Assembly: GCA_910579655.1 (NCBI GenBank)
Contig: CAJTVE010000078.1
Location: forward strand, 1-12,087
Direction: 5' to 3'
Length of the DNA stretch: 12,087 bases
Source of the DNA: an uncultured Allobaculum sp.
GTDB taxonomy: Bacteria > Bacillota_I > Bacilli_A > Erysipelotrichales > Erysipelotrichaceae
Below the pieces are notes generated by a model. It did no database searches. It was not told where the DNA came from and saw nothing but the letters and a program-made list of their open reading frames with translations. Made by a program: the position numbers and the translations under genes. This document shows, piece by piece, positions 6,011-12,087 of this stretch. The stretch's first letter is position 1, and each line of letters begins with the position of its first letter.

Positions 6011-6844
6011 TTAATCGAATTTCTTTCGACGCTTGGTTGAAAGCATCATCATGGACTTCATCTTCTGCTCATCTTCATTTTCGAGAGCCTCAGTGAAATC
6101 ATCAAGCGTTTCTCTGAACTGTCGGATCTCATCGAGCAGATAGTCCTTGTTCAATAAGAACAGTTCACTCCACATATCTTCATTGATTGAAGCAATGCGG
6201 GTTAAATCCCGGAATGAGTCACCAGTGTATTCAACCAGATGCTCATTTTCATGGGTATCCATCAGGGTAACCGCAATGACATGCGTCAGCTGGGATAAGA
6301 AGGCGATCATTGTATCGTGTTCTTCTGGCGAAAGAACGGAGATGTTTTTGCAGCCAAGATCTTTAGCCAGAGAGCTGACTTTAACGATCGAAGAGGCGGT
6401 ATTGGAATCATCGGGAATCAGGATGAAGTTAGCCTGGTTGAAGATTTCAGGATCTGCATGATCAATTCCCTTGGACTCACGGCCGCACATGGGGTGAATC
6501 GACATCAGTTCGCAATCCTTGCGAAGCATTTTATGGACTGGCTCCATGATGGCTCGCTTGACCCCGGAAATTTCCAATAACAGAGTGCCAGGCGCAAACT
6601 GGTTCTGCCAGGTTTCAATCCACTTTGGAAGCAGAGAAGGATAAATGCAGAACAGAATCAGTTCGCAGTCTGAAATTCCCTGTGAAAAGTCCGCAAACCC
6701 TTCATCAATCCAGCCACGCTTGCGCGCTGTTTTTAAGGACTGACCATTGAGATCAAATCCATAGACTTTATAGCCAAGTTCTTTTAAACGGGCCGCAAAG
6801 GAGCCGCCCATGACCCCCAGGCCGACAACACCGGCTGTTTTCAT
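6011..6844 (-). CDS. tyrA: Prephenate dehydrogenase
   Basis: Cytoplasmic NAD(P)-dependent oxidative decarboxylation of prephenate to 4-hydroxyphenylpyruvate, the committed step to tyrosine. The 277-residue protein starts with a Rossmann motif, GLGVMGGSFA (8-17), followed by the acidic residue Asp31 after strand 2 (YGFDLN), which suggests NAD preference. HPMCGRESKG (117-126) is the family's HPMxGxExxG signature. SQLTHVIA (184-191) and SFRDLTRIA (210-218) are further typical substrate-site segments. It is the minimal form: no ACT regulatory domain and no chorismate mutase fusion. The C-terminal tail is basic (STKRRKKFD). The ATG overlaps the aroA stop as ATGA, and GGAGG lies 7 bases upstream, so the two are translationally coupled. 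It is the last gene of the operon. Confidence 0.95.
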   Translation of the reverse strand: MKTAGVVGLGVMGGSFAARLKELGYKVYGFDLNGQSLKTARKRGWIDEGFADFSQGISDCELILFCIYPSLLPKWIETWQNQFAPGTLLLEISGVKRAIMEPVHKMLRKDCELMSIHPMCGRESKGIDHADPEIFNQANFILIPDDSNTASSIVKVSSLAKDLGCKNISVLSPEEHDTMIAFLSQLTHVIAVTLMDTHENEHLVEYTGDSFRDLTRIASINEDMWSELFLLNKDYLLDEIRQFRETLDDFTEALENEDEQKMKSMMMLSTKRRKKFD

Positions 6845-8253
6845 TCGTTAACCTCCATGCACTGGCCATGAATCAAAGCCAGGTCTTTAAAGAAATCGGG
6901 ATAGCTTTTGGCTACCGCCTGTGCCCCATGAATGATGGAAGGTGTTTTGGCGCAAAGTCCAAAAACAGCCATGGCCATCACAATACGATGGTCATTGTGA
7001 CCATCAATCTGAACAATTGAATCCATCTGATACTTGTCGGCCGATTTGCCGACGATCGTCATGGAGTCTTCATCACTGGAAATTTCAACGCCCCACTTGC
7101 GCAGTTCGTCTTCCATTGCCGCAATGCGATCGCACTCTTTAATGCGTAGGCGGCCGGCATGAATCAATCTGCTTGTGCCTGGAATCATGGCAGCCAGCAC
7201 ACAGAGAATCGGGCCTAAATCCGGGCAGTTGGCCAGATCAAAGGTAAAAGGGCGAAGCGTATCCGGACTGACGTAAAGATCAGCCACTCCAGAGCCGGAA
7301 ACTGAATCAGGATCAGGGCCAGGCGCACAAGAAGCAGAGTCCGGATCGGCACTGACATTGGTATCGACATCGGCACCTGCGTCTTCTGATTCATTCTCTG
7401 ATTTTGGTGCTTCTTTCCACTCCAGTTTTCCACCAGCCTGTTCGATCATGCTGGAGATGATGGCATCCCCCTGCAAAGAATCCTTTTTCAGACCCTTCAG
7501 GGTTAAGGGCGCATTGAGCATCCCCAGCGTTAAGAAAAATGCTGCCTGGCTCCAGTCGGATTCGACCTGTACGCTTTTGGCCCGCAAACGCTGCCCCGGA
7601 TCAATGCGATAGGCATGGTCCGTTGGCTGTTCGATTTTGCATCCAAACGTTTCAAGCATGGAAACGGTTAAGTCAACATAGGATCTGGACTGATAGGGCG
7701 GCAGCACCGCAATCTCCATTCCGTCCACCAATGGACCGGCTAAAAGCAGGCCCGAAATAAACTGACTGGAAACATCGCCATTGAGGGTATACAGCCCAGG
7801 CTGCAGTGGTCCATGAAAGTGCAGGCCTTCTGGCCCCTGCTCAAAGGGAAGCCCCTGTTCGAGGAAAATATTGGCATAAATCCCCAATGGACGGGTAAGC
7901 AGGCTCGGTTTGCCTAAAAAGGCAACCTCTTCTTTGCCGGCTGCCGCAATCGGAATGAAAAAACGCAGCGTACTGCCTGATTCATTGGCATTGAGCGTAA
8001 CGGGCTCAACCAGATCCTGTGGTGTGCATCCCGAAACATGCACACACCCCTTTTGGGGATCGTCTTTAAATTTTGCTCCTAAAGCCTGCAGACAGTTTCG
8101 CGTCGCTTCAATATCCTGTGAGTGGCCAAGGTTGTAAACCGAAGAGGTTCCTTCTGCCAGTCCCGCACAGATCAGAGCTCTGTGCGACAATGACTTGGAG
8201 GCGGGAATGAGTAACTGGCCAGATACTTTGCCTGGCGTAATCAATACATTCAT
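6841..8253 (-). CDS. aroA: 3-phosphoshikimate 1-carboxyvinyltransferase (EPSP synthase) with an acidic insertion
   Basis: Transfers the enolpyruvyl group of PEP to shikimate-3-phosphate, the sixth shikimate step. Family residues seen: PASKSLSHRAL (K20, S21, R25), NESGSTLRF (90-98), GDVSSQFISG (159-168), YQSRSYVDLT (187-196), the catalytic Asp in CPDLGPIL (343-350), RLRIKECDRI (368-377), DGHNDHRIVMAM (418-429) and the C-terminal VAKSYPDFF. At 470 residues it is about 45 longer than usual. The excess is a low-complexity Asp/Ser/Ala/Glu/Pro/Gly segment at about 281-325, between the strand KLEWK and LYVSP, at a surface turn. No catalytic motif is interrupted, so it is probably active. AAGGAG lies 7 bases before the ATG. 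The class of glyphosate response cannot be told from the motifs I can read. Confidence 0.96.
   Translation of the reverse strand: MNVLITPGKVSGQLLIPASKSLSHRALICAGLAEGTSSVYNLGHSQDIEATRNCLQALGAKFKDDPQKGCVHVSGCTPQDLVEPVTLNANESGSTLRFFIPIAAAGKEEVAFLGKPSLLTRPLGIYANIFLEQGLPFEQGPEGLHFHGPLQPGLYTLNGDVSSQFISGLLLAGPLVDGMEIAVLPPYQSRSYVDLTVSMLETFGCKIEQPTDHAYRIDPGQRLRAKSVQVESDWSQAAFFLTLGMLNAPLTLKGLKKDSLQGDAIISSMIEQAGGKLEWKEAPKSENESEDAGADVDTNVSADPDSASCAPGPDPDSVSGSGVADLYVSPDTLRPFTFDLANCPDLGPILCVLAAMIPGTSRLIHAGRLRIKECDRIAAMEDELRKWGVEISSDEDSMTIVGKSADKYQMDSIVQIDGHNDHRIVMAMAVFGLCAKTPSIIHGAQAVAKSYPDFFKDLALIHGQCMEVNE
7279..7413 (-). repeat. Low-complexity coding insertion inside aroA
   Basis: This stretch encodes residues of about 281-325 of AroA, dominated by D, S, A, E, P and G (for example DADVDTNVSADPDS and GPDPDSVSGSG). 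The DNA shows short direct repeats: ATCGGCAC occurs at 7345-7352 and 7369-7376, 24 bases apart, and variants of GGATC(A/G)GG occur near 7310 and 7343. This fits expansion by slippage in frame. Standard EPSP synthases have a short turn here. Confidence 0.7.
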
Positions 8254-8508
8254 CGGTATTCTCCTTATCTGTTTTCTCTGTATTGTGGTTTCGATTGAAT
8301 TGGAGCTTGGGCGGCGGTTTCAACTTGAACGGCCGCCTCAATTTCAGCCTGGGTTCAATTCTATGCGGGATCCACTTTATTAGGACTCAACTCTAGGTGG
8401 ATTCGCCCAATTTATTATGTTTTCTGACTTGCTTTTACCTATCGATTTTTTGCATTGTCCATTCATTTTGAAATGTCCCCGTTCTGGCTTTTTTACATAT
8501 TTTGCTTC
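8254..8508 (-). other. Intra-operon spacer between aroC and aroA with inverted repeats
   Basis: No gene is visible in these 255 bases. GGCGGC (8310-8315) pairs with GCCGCC (8332-8337), with a partly paired interior, and ATCCAC (8370-8375) pairs with GTGGAT (8397-8402). No T-run follows either hairpin in the leftward, operon direction, so transcription probably reads through. I found no convincing leftward promoter. The aroA ribosome binding site AAGGAG lies at the left edge. The spacer could hold an internal promoter, an RNA processing site or the remains of a lost gene. Confidence 0.4.
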
Positions 8509-9621
8509 TTATTTTTCTTCAAAAGCCTGAATCGCCGCATGTTCCATCCAGAGATCCAGCAGGCCAAAGGCACATAAGGAATCGACAACCGCTCTGGCCC
8601 GATGGATAATCGCCGGATCGTGGCGGCCTTTAATCGCAAGCTCGACTTCTTCTTTGGTCTGGTAGTTCACGCTGGCCTGAGGTTTATAAATAGATGGCGT
8701 TGGCTTGATGACAGTCTGGAAGACAATCGGCATTCCATTGGTAATCCCGCCGTTGATCCCGCCGTTATGGTTGGTTGAAGTCATGATCTGGCCGTTTTCA
8801 TCGAGCACAAATGGATCATTGGCCTGCGAGCCATAGAGATTTGCAAACTCAAAGCCGGCGCCAAAGCTGACTCCTTTGACGGCCGGGATGGAAAACATCA
8901 GGTGAGCCAGATTGCTTTCGATCGAATCGAAGAAGGGCTCGCCAATACCGGCCGGCATCCCCGTAACCACTGTCTGCAAAACCCCGCCCACACTGTCAAG
9001 ATCTTTGGCGGTCTGTTCAATGAGCGTCTGCATCTTCTGACAGCTTTCTTCATCAAGAACCGGAAACTGCGCTGCATTGAGAGTATTCATCTGCGCTTCT
9101 AAATGGGAAGCGTCCGCAAAATCAAAGGCGATATCTTCAATGCCATGCAGGGATTGAATGTGGGTAGCAAGGTTGACGCCATGGGCTTCCAGAATCTGTC
9201 GACAGATAGCGCCAGCCGCAACAATGGGAGCGGTCAGCCGGCCCGAGAAGTGGCCGCCGCCGCGATAATCCTGCGCCCCATGATATTTTTCAAACGCCGC
9301 AAAATCCGCATGGCCTGGGCGCAGACGGTATTTCAGCTGGGCATAGTCCTGCGAGCGCGTATTGGTATTGTCGATCAGAATACAAAGCGGAGTTCCGGTG
9401 GTTTTGCCTTCGAAAAAGCCGGAAACAATCTGCACCGCATCCGCTTCATGACGTTTCGTAGAAAGCTGTCCTTTGGCTTTGCGCTTTTCCATCTCCCATT
9501 CCAGTTTGTCCAGATCAATTTCAAAGCCGGCAGGAAGACCATCCACAACAACCCCGATTTTTTCGCCATGGCTTTCACCAAACAGCGTCAGCGAAATGTT
9601 CTGGCCAATCGTATTTTTCAT
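8509..9621 (-). CDS. aroC: Chorismate synthase
   Basis: Converts EPSP to chorismate, using reduced FMN as a catalyst, in the cytoplasm as a tetramer. The 370-residue length is standard. The first signature is FGESHGEKIGVVVDGLPAG (14-32), with His18. RPGHAD (101-106) supplies the second conserved His (104). GGGHFSGRLTAP (121-132) is the variant of the GGGRSSARETA signature found in a subset of Firmicutes. HNGGINGGITNGMPI (285-299) and GRHDPAIIHRA (332-342), with the conserved Asp335, complete the set. The ATG overlaps the aroB stop as ATGA, with AGGAG 8 bases upstream of the ATG and inside aroB, indicating coupling. All catalytic residues are present. The unusual part is the long non-coding spacer that follows before aroA. 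Confidence 0.97.
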   Translation of the reverse strand: MKNTIGQNISLTLFGESHGEKIGVVVDGLPAGFEIDLDKLEWEMEKRKAKGQLSTKRHEADAVQIVSGFFEGKTTGTPLCILIDNTNTRSQDYAQLKYRLRPGHADFAAFEKYHGAQDYRGGGHFSGRLTAPIVAAGAICRQILEAHGVNLATHIQSLHGIEDIAFDFADASHLEAQMNTLNAAQFPVLDEESCQKMQTLIEQTAKDLDSVGGVLQTVVTGMPAGIGEPFFDSIESNLAHLMFSIPAVKGVSFGAGFEFANLYGSQANDPFVLDENGQIMTSTNHNGGINGGITNGMPIVFQTVIKPTPSIYKPQASVNYQTKEEVELAIKGRHDPAIIHRARAVVDSLCAFGLLDLWMEHAAIQAFEEK

Positions 9622-10628
9622 ACGTACATCTCCTTTTCTACCAGTCTGTCTACTTCTTCAGGCTGGAGTGTCCGGAATTCAAACTGGCCTGGTTTGGTCA
9701 CAAACACACAATCAATGCCCTGGTCGTTTCCTTTTTTATCGTGACGCAATAATTCTCTGACTCTTGCCAGGTCGAACTCTTCAATTCGAGGCAGATTCAG
9801 CCGGTCCTCAATGGCAATCACTCGATTTTTGAGCGTTTCATCTTCAATGAAGTAAAGCATACCGGTCCCAACGCATTCGCCATGCAGATAGTCATGATCC
9901 TCAAAGCTGCCTTCAATGGCATGGCCGATCGTATGGCCAAAGTTCAATGCCTTGCGCAGACCAGCTTCTTTTTCATCCTGTTCGACAACCATCCGCTTGA
10001 GATCAATACTTCGGGCAATAATGTACGTCAGGTCAAGATCTTCTTTTTCAAAGGCTTCAACTAAGTCTTCTTCAAAGAGCAGTCCCATCTTAAGCGCTTC
10101 TGCAAGACCGGCCGCAATCTGACGGGGATCAAGCGTTTCCAGGACATCCGGATCAATGAGCACTGCTTTGGGCTGCCAGAAAGCGCCAACGATGTTTTTA
10201 ACGGGTCCAAGATCAACAGCCGTCTTGCCGCCTACCGAAGAGTCCACCTGCGACAGCACAGTGGTTGGCAGATTGTAAAAATCAATGCCGCGCATGTAGC
10301 AGGCAGCCGCAAACCCGGCAAGATCGCCAACAACCCCACCGCCAAGAGCAATTACCTGGCTTTTGCGGTTGAGTCCGGCATCGGACATCGCAATCAGGCA
10401 CTGCTCTAAAGTCTGCATTGTTTTTGAGCCTTCGCCCTGCTCAAAACAGAACGCAAAACAATTGGACAGCTGACTTTCCACCAGCTCAACCCATTTTGCA
10501 GGAATACCGGTGTCATACACCAGCATGGCCTTTCTTTTCGGATCAATCCAGTCGGTTAAATGACTTAGACATCCTTTTTCAATCACAATCGGATACGACG
10601 ATCCGGGAATCTGGACATTCAGTTTCAT
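9618..10628 (-). CDS. aroB: 3-dehydroquinate synthase
   Basis: NAD- and metal-dependent conversion of DAHP to 3-dehydroquinate, the second shikimate step. From the ATG at 10628 (336 residues) the motifs are GGGVVGDLAGF (96-106) for NAD binding, LPTTVLSQVDSSVGGKTAVD (120-139), and the metal ligands Glu177 (GLAEALK), His232 (FGHTIGHA) and His249 (LHGE). The C-terminal domain has RHDKKGNDQGIDCVFV. I chose 10628 because family members begin directly with the strand seen in MKLNVQIPGSSYPIVIEKG, but this start has no good ribosome binding site. In-frame alternatives are ATG at 10676, with AGGG only 3 bases upstream, and GTG at 10697. The N-terminal extension these would add is basic and family-atypical. 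It is the first gene of the visible operon and overlaps aroC by 4 bases. Confidence 0.94.
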   Translation of the reverse strand: MKLNVQIPGSSYPIVIEKGCLSHLTDWIDPKRKAMLVYDTGIPAKWVELVESQLSNCFAFCFEQGEGSKTMQTLEQCLIAMSDAGLNRKSQVIALGGGVVGDLAGFAAACYMRGIDFYNLPTTVLSQVDSSVGGKTAVDLGPVKNIVGAFWQPKAVLIDPDVLETLDPRQIAAGLAEALKMGLLFEEDLVEAFEKEDLDLTYIIARSIDLKRMVVEQDEKEAGLRKALNFGHTIGHAIEGSFEDHDYLHGECVGTGMLYFIEDETLKNRVIAIEDRLNLPRIEEFDLARVRELLRHDKKGNDQGIDCVFVTKPGQFEFRTLQPEEVDRLVEKEMYV

Positions 10629-10698
10629 GAATATTCTGGCAGCCTGATTGTTTTGACTTCGTTTTTTCCACTTCATTTTCCCTGCTTTTCGATGCACC

Positions 10699-10740
10699 TA
10701 CCGAGTGGTTGTATGCAGCGAGACAGAGCTCGGTACAACC
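10699..10740 (-). promoter_or_regulatory. Two interlocking 7-bp inverted repeats just upstream of aroB
   Basis: TACCGAG (10699-10705) is complementary to CTCGGTA (10729-10735), and GGTTGTA (10707-10713) is complementary to TACAACC (10734-10740). The pairs interleave (a-b-a'-b') and share bases 10734-10735. They can therefore form either alternative hairpins or an H-type pseudoknot in the leader RNA, 22-70 bases before the possible aroB starts. This is seen directly; a regulatory role is inferred. Confidence 0.4.
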
Positions 10741-10825
10741 AAGACGGCGTAAGACGGATATAGAGAGTCCGGAAAATCGGAAACAGGCTGTTTTCCTTTC
10801 TAATCTAAGCAATTTCTGTTCGGTT

Positions 10826-10855
10826 TCAGTTTCTGGCTTATGGATCAGAAACTGA
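10826..10855 (+). repeat. 10-bp inverted repeat with rightward T-run
   Basis: TCAGTTTCTG (10826-10835) and CAGAAACTGA (10846-10855) form a perfect stem with a 10-base loop. Rightward it is followed by TTTTCGTTT, terminator-like, but no rightward gene precedes it. Leftward, the operon direction, it is followed by AACCGAAC, so it would be only a leader hairpin or an operator. Confidence 0.4.
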
Positions 10856-10897
10856 TTTTCGTTTGGTCAATCCAAGCATCCTTTCTGTCTGGCAGAG

Positions 10898-10928
10898 CAA
10901 GCAGATCAGGCAGATAATCAAGCAGATC
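10898..10928. repeat. Direct repeats CAAGCAGATC and GCAGA iterons beside the palindrome
   Basis: CAAGCAGATC occurs at 10898-10907 and 10919-10928, 21 bases apart, about two helical turns. GCAGA cores recur at about 10892, 10901, 10910 and 10922. The second repeat abuts the 26-bp palindrome. The spacing on one helix face would suit a regulator binding site, but no binding protein is known. Confidence 0.4.
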
Positions 10929-10954
10929 GGTCTATCGTCCGCGGACGATAGACC
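10929..10954. repeat. Perfect 26-bp palindrome
   Basis: The half-site GGTCTATCGTCCG (10929-10941) is followed immediately by its exact reverse complement (10942-10954). It lies 8 bases past the stop codon of the upstream regulator gene. Neither strand shows a T-run, so it is not a canonical terminator. It could be an operator for a dimeric regulator, a Rho-type or U-less terminator for the upstream gene, or a remnant of an insertion. Confidence 0.6.
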
Positions 10955-10962
10955 TGAATCGA

Positions 10963-12087
10963 TTAATGGATGAGCGCAGGATGCAAGTTGAGTGTATATC
11001 GGATCGAAGGTCCATTGCCGACTTTTTCAATCAGGTTCAAATCTGTCAGCTCTTTAAGCAATTTTGCGGTTTTAGAGCGCCCAAATCCTGTCTGCTTTTC
11101 AATCTCTTTACGGGAAATCGGCTGATTCTCCTTAATTGCAGCAAACAGAGTGTTCTGATCTTTAGAAAGATTTGCCTGATAGCTGAGGGATGGAAGCCTG
11201 ACCGTAATGACATTTTTCGAAAACGCGAATTCTGGCTTTCCAGTCTGGTCCTGATAAGAAGATAAAATCCTTCTGATTCCAGAACCGAGTCTTTCGATAT
11301 ACCCAAGCCGCAGGAAAACATAAGCCAGATCGGGATTTCTTGGAACAGAAAGATCGTCCTGAAGATATTCTTCAGGCGTGATTCCTTCAGGAAGACCGCC
11401 GGGAGAACTGATTTTGATGGAATCGTTATACATTCGAATCAGAATCCTGGAATTTCTTCTTTTCCAGTCCCGATGGATCAACGCATTCAGGACAGCCTCT
11501 CTGAATGCGTTTTTTGGAATTCGATAATACTCTTCACGAGCTGAGCCATTGATCAGTTCGGAGCGAAAATACAGATTGAAAAATTTTTCTGCTTCTTTAT
11601 ACATGGTCAGTACGGAACAGTTTTCAACTGTCAGCCGATTTTGAATCTCGTTTTCGTTCATCCCGTATCGAACAAGTTCAACGCCCGGAAATTCATTACG
11701 GTCTGAAAGAAGCTGGGCAGCAATCGTATATCCACAACCAGGCTTTAAAAGTCCCAGTGACTTAAAGGTGTCTGTTCCTGGTTTTTCCAGCTGCAATTTT
11801 GAGATGAGCTCATTCTCTAAAGTCTGGAAGGTGAGCTGTTGATCAGAAGCGGGAAGAGCATCGAAATCCATGTTTTTCTTTTGGAGCACCAAAGTTTCTA
11901 GCTGCATCGCTCGAAAAACATGTACTTTCTTAGTATACGATGGTGCAAATTGTAACTTATTGTACTTTAAAAAGCCTTTCGGCAATAAATTGGAGCCATC
12001 GTATCCTTCCAAAAAACATGCTTTCCGTTGAACCGTAAGTGCGGATAAATCCTGGAAGGCTTTACCCTCTGGCTTACGGCAGAATGC
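10963..12087 (-). CDS. ATP-binding winged-helix transcriptional regulator (AlbA_2/HATPase_c_4 type), 5' end not resolved
   Basis: The frame is open from the right window edge to the stop at 10963. The first possible start in the frame is a TTG at 12012, and the first ATG in the frame is at 11907. From the TTG the motifs are the family segment FDALPAS (50-56), the GHKL-like N-box REAVLNALIHRDW (171-183), ISSPGGLPEGITPEEYL (201-217), SVPRNPDLA (222-230), RLGYIERLGSGIRRI (235-249), and a C-terminal winged helix (286-342) with ISRKEIEKQTGFGRSKTAKLLKEL-type helices. Such proteins usually begin with an AlbA_2/Schlafen-like nucleic-acid domain and act as regulators or in defence-related loci. The part before residue 34 and the readable upstream residues do not match the family, and no ribosome binding site supports either start. 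The N-terminus may be rearranged, or the gene may be a decayed remnant. It is co-oriented with aroB, but a link to aromatic synthesis is unproven. Confidence 0.75.
   Translation of the reverse strand, partial: AFCRKPEGKAFQDLSALTVQRKACFLEGYDGSNLLPKGFLKYNKLQFAPSYTKKVHVFRAMQLETLVLQKKNMDFDALPASDQQLTFQTLENELISKLQLEKPGTDTFKSLGLLKPGCGYTIAAQLLSDRNEFPGVELVRYGMNENEIQNRLTVENCSVLTMYKEAEKFFNLYFRSELINGSAREEYYRIPKNAFREAVLNALIHRDWKRRNSRILIRMYNDSIKISSPGGLPEGITPEEYLQDDLSVPRNPDLAYVFLRLGYIERLGSGIRRILSSYQDQTGKPEFAFSKNVITVRLPSLSYQANLSKDQNTLFAAIKENQPISRKEIEKQTGFGRSKTAKLLKELTDLNLIEKVGNGPSIRYTLNLHPALIH

Larger units (their letters stand above)
10698..10962 (-). promoter_or_regulatory. Leader/promoter region of the aro operon
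   Basis: About 265 bases between the upstream regulator gene and aroB, with no gene. Leftward promoter elements are poor: TTGACC near 10866 lacks a proper -10 box at 17 bases, and CTATAT near 10760 lacks a -35 box. The region is rich in dyads, listed separately. The operon promoter probably lies here, or transcription enters from upstream. No T-box, PreQ1 or other known riboswitch core is recognisable. Confidence 0.4.

Noticed and set aside
9103..9744. Long rightward open frame (213 codons) opposite aroC and aroB
   Set aside because: It lies antisense to two clear enzyme genes and has no family-like motifs. It is explained by codon bias of the sense strand.
10725..10745. T-box-like string on the minus strand (GGTTGTACCGAG against the consensus GGTGGNACCGCG) before aroB
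   Set aside because: Several consensus bases differ. I see no stem I, AGTA bulge or specifier loop upstream, and no T-run terminator downstream. It is better described as part of the interleaved dyads.
1..12087. CRISPR arrays, tRNA or rRNA genes
   Set aside because: No regularly spaced direct repeats of suitable length, no cloverleaf-like segments and no rRNA-like sequence were seen on either strand.

Overview
The window reads as a chromosomal segment of a low-to-mid GC Firmicute. The evidence is strong AGGAGG-type ribosome binding sites, short hairpin-plus-T-run terminators, a type II lipoprotein signal, and a Gram-positive-style EPSP synthase and monofunctional prephenate dehydrogenase. 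Protein style suggests Erysipelotrichia or a neighbouring class. That placement is a guess from memory of homologues, not a computed assignment.

Left end (1-1260, rightward). The window opens inside the last 51 codons of a gene whose C-terminus resembles RRXRR/HNH nucleases of the IscB type (ancestors of Cas9). It is followed by an imperfect hairpin (178-221) that could be the right end of an ISC/IS200-IS605-type element. Next come a LURP-one/Tubby-like protein (370-837) and a 67-residue basic protein (1021-1224). The stop codon of that small protein lies in the loop of its own terminator.

Middle (1260-6000). ftsH (leftward) stands alone, with a 17-bp terminator behind it and a consensus -10 box in front. 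FtsH carries a Gly/Asp/Phe-rich spacer between its second membrane helix and the AAA module. A 540-bp non-coding gap holds a leftward terminator with no obvious gene to serve and a good rightward promoter about 300 bases ahead of the next gene. That gene encodes a 641-residue lipoprotein with an SH3b-like domain and degenerate 'DxDxDG...PEL' modules. It converges on the next operon through an 18-bp hairpin terminator.

Right half (6000-10700, leftward). This is an aromatic amino acid operon, transcribed aroB-aroC-aroA-tyrA. AroB makes 3-dehydroquinate, AroA makes EPSP, AroC makes chorismate, and TyrA converts prephenate to 4-hydroxyphenylpyruvate for tyrosine. The aroD, aroE, aroK, DAHP synthase, chorismate mutase and pheA steps are not in the window. 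The aroB/aroC and aroA/tyrA junctions are 4-base ATGA overlaps, whereas aroC and aroA are separated by 255 bases containing inverted repeats. AroA carries an inserted acidic low-complexity segment of about 45 residues, with the catalytic residues around it intact.

Right end (10700-12087). The operon leader holds several inverted repeats: two 7-bp helices that share bases, a 10-bp stem, and a perfect 26-bp palindrome next to GCAGA-type repeats. Upstream lies a leftward ATP-binding winged-helix regulator. Its frame is open to the window edge, and its N-terminal part does not look like the family. I found no tRNA, rRNA or CRISPR array. No clear new multi-gene system is visible. The best leads are the IscB-like tail with its hairpin, the AroA insertion and the aro leader.
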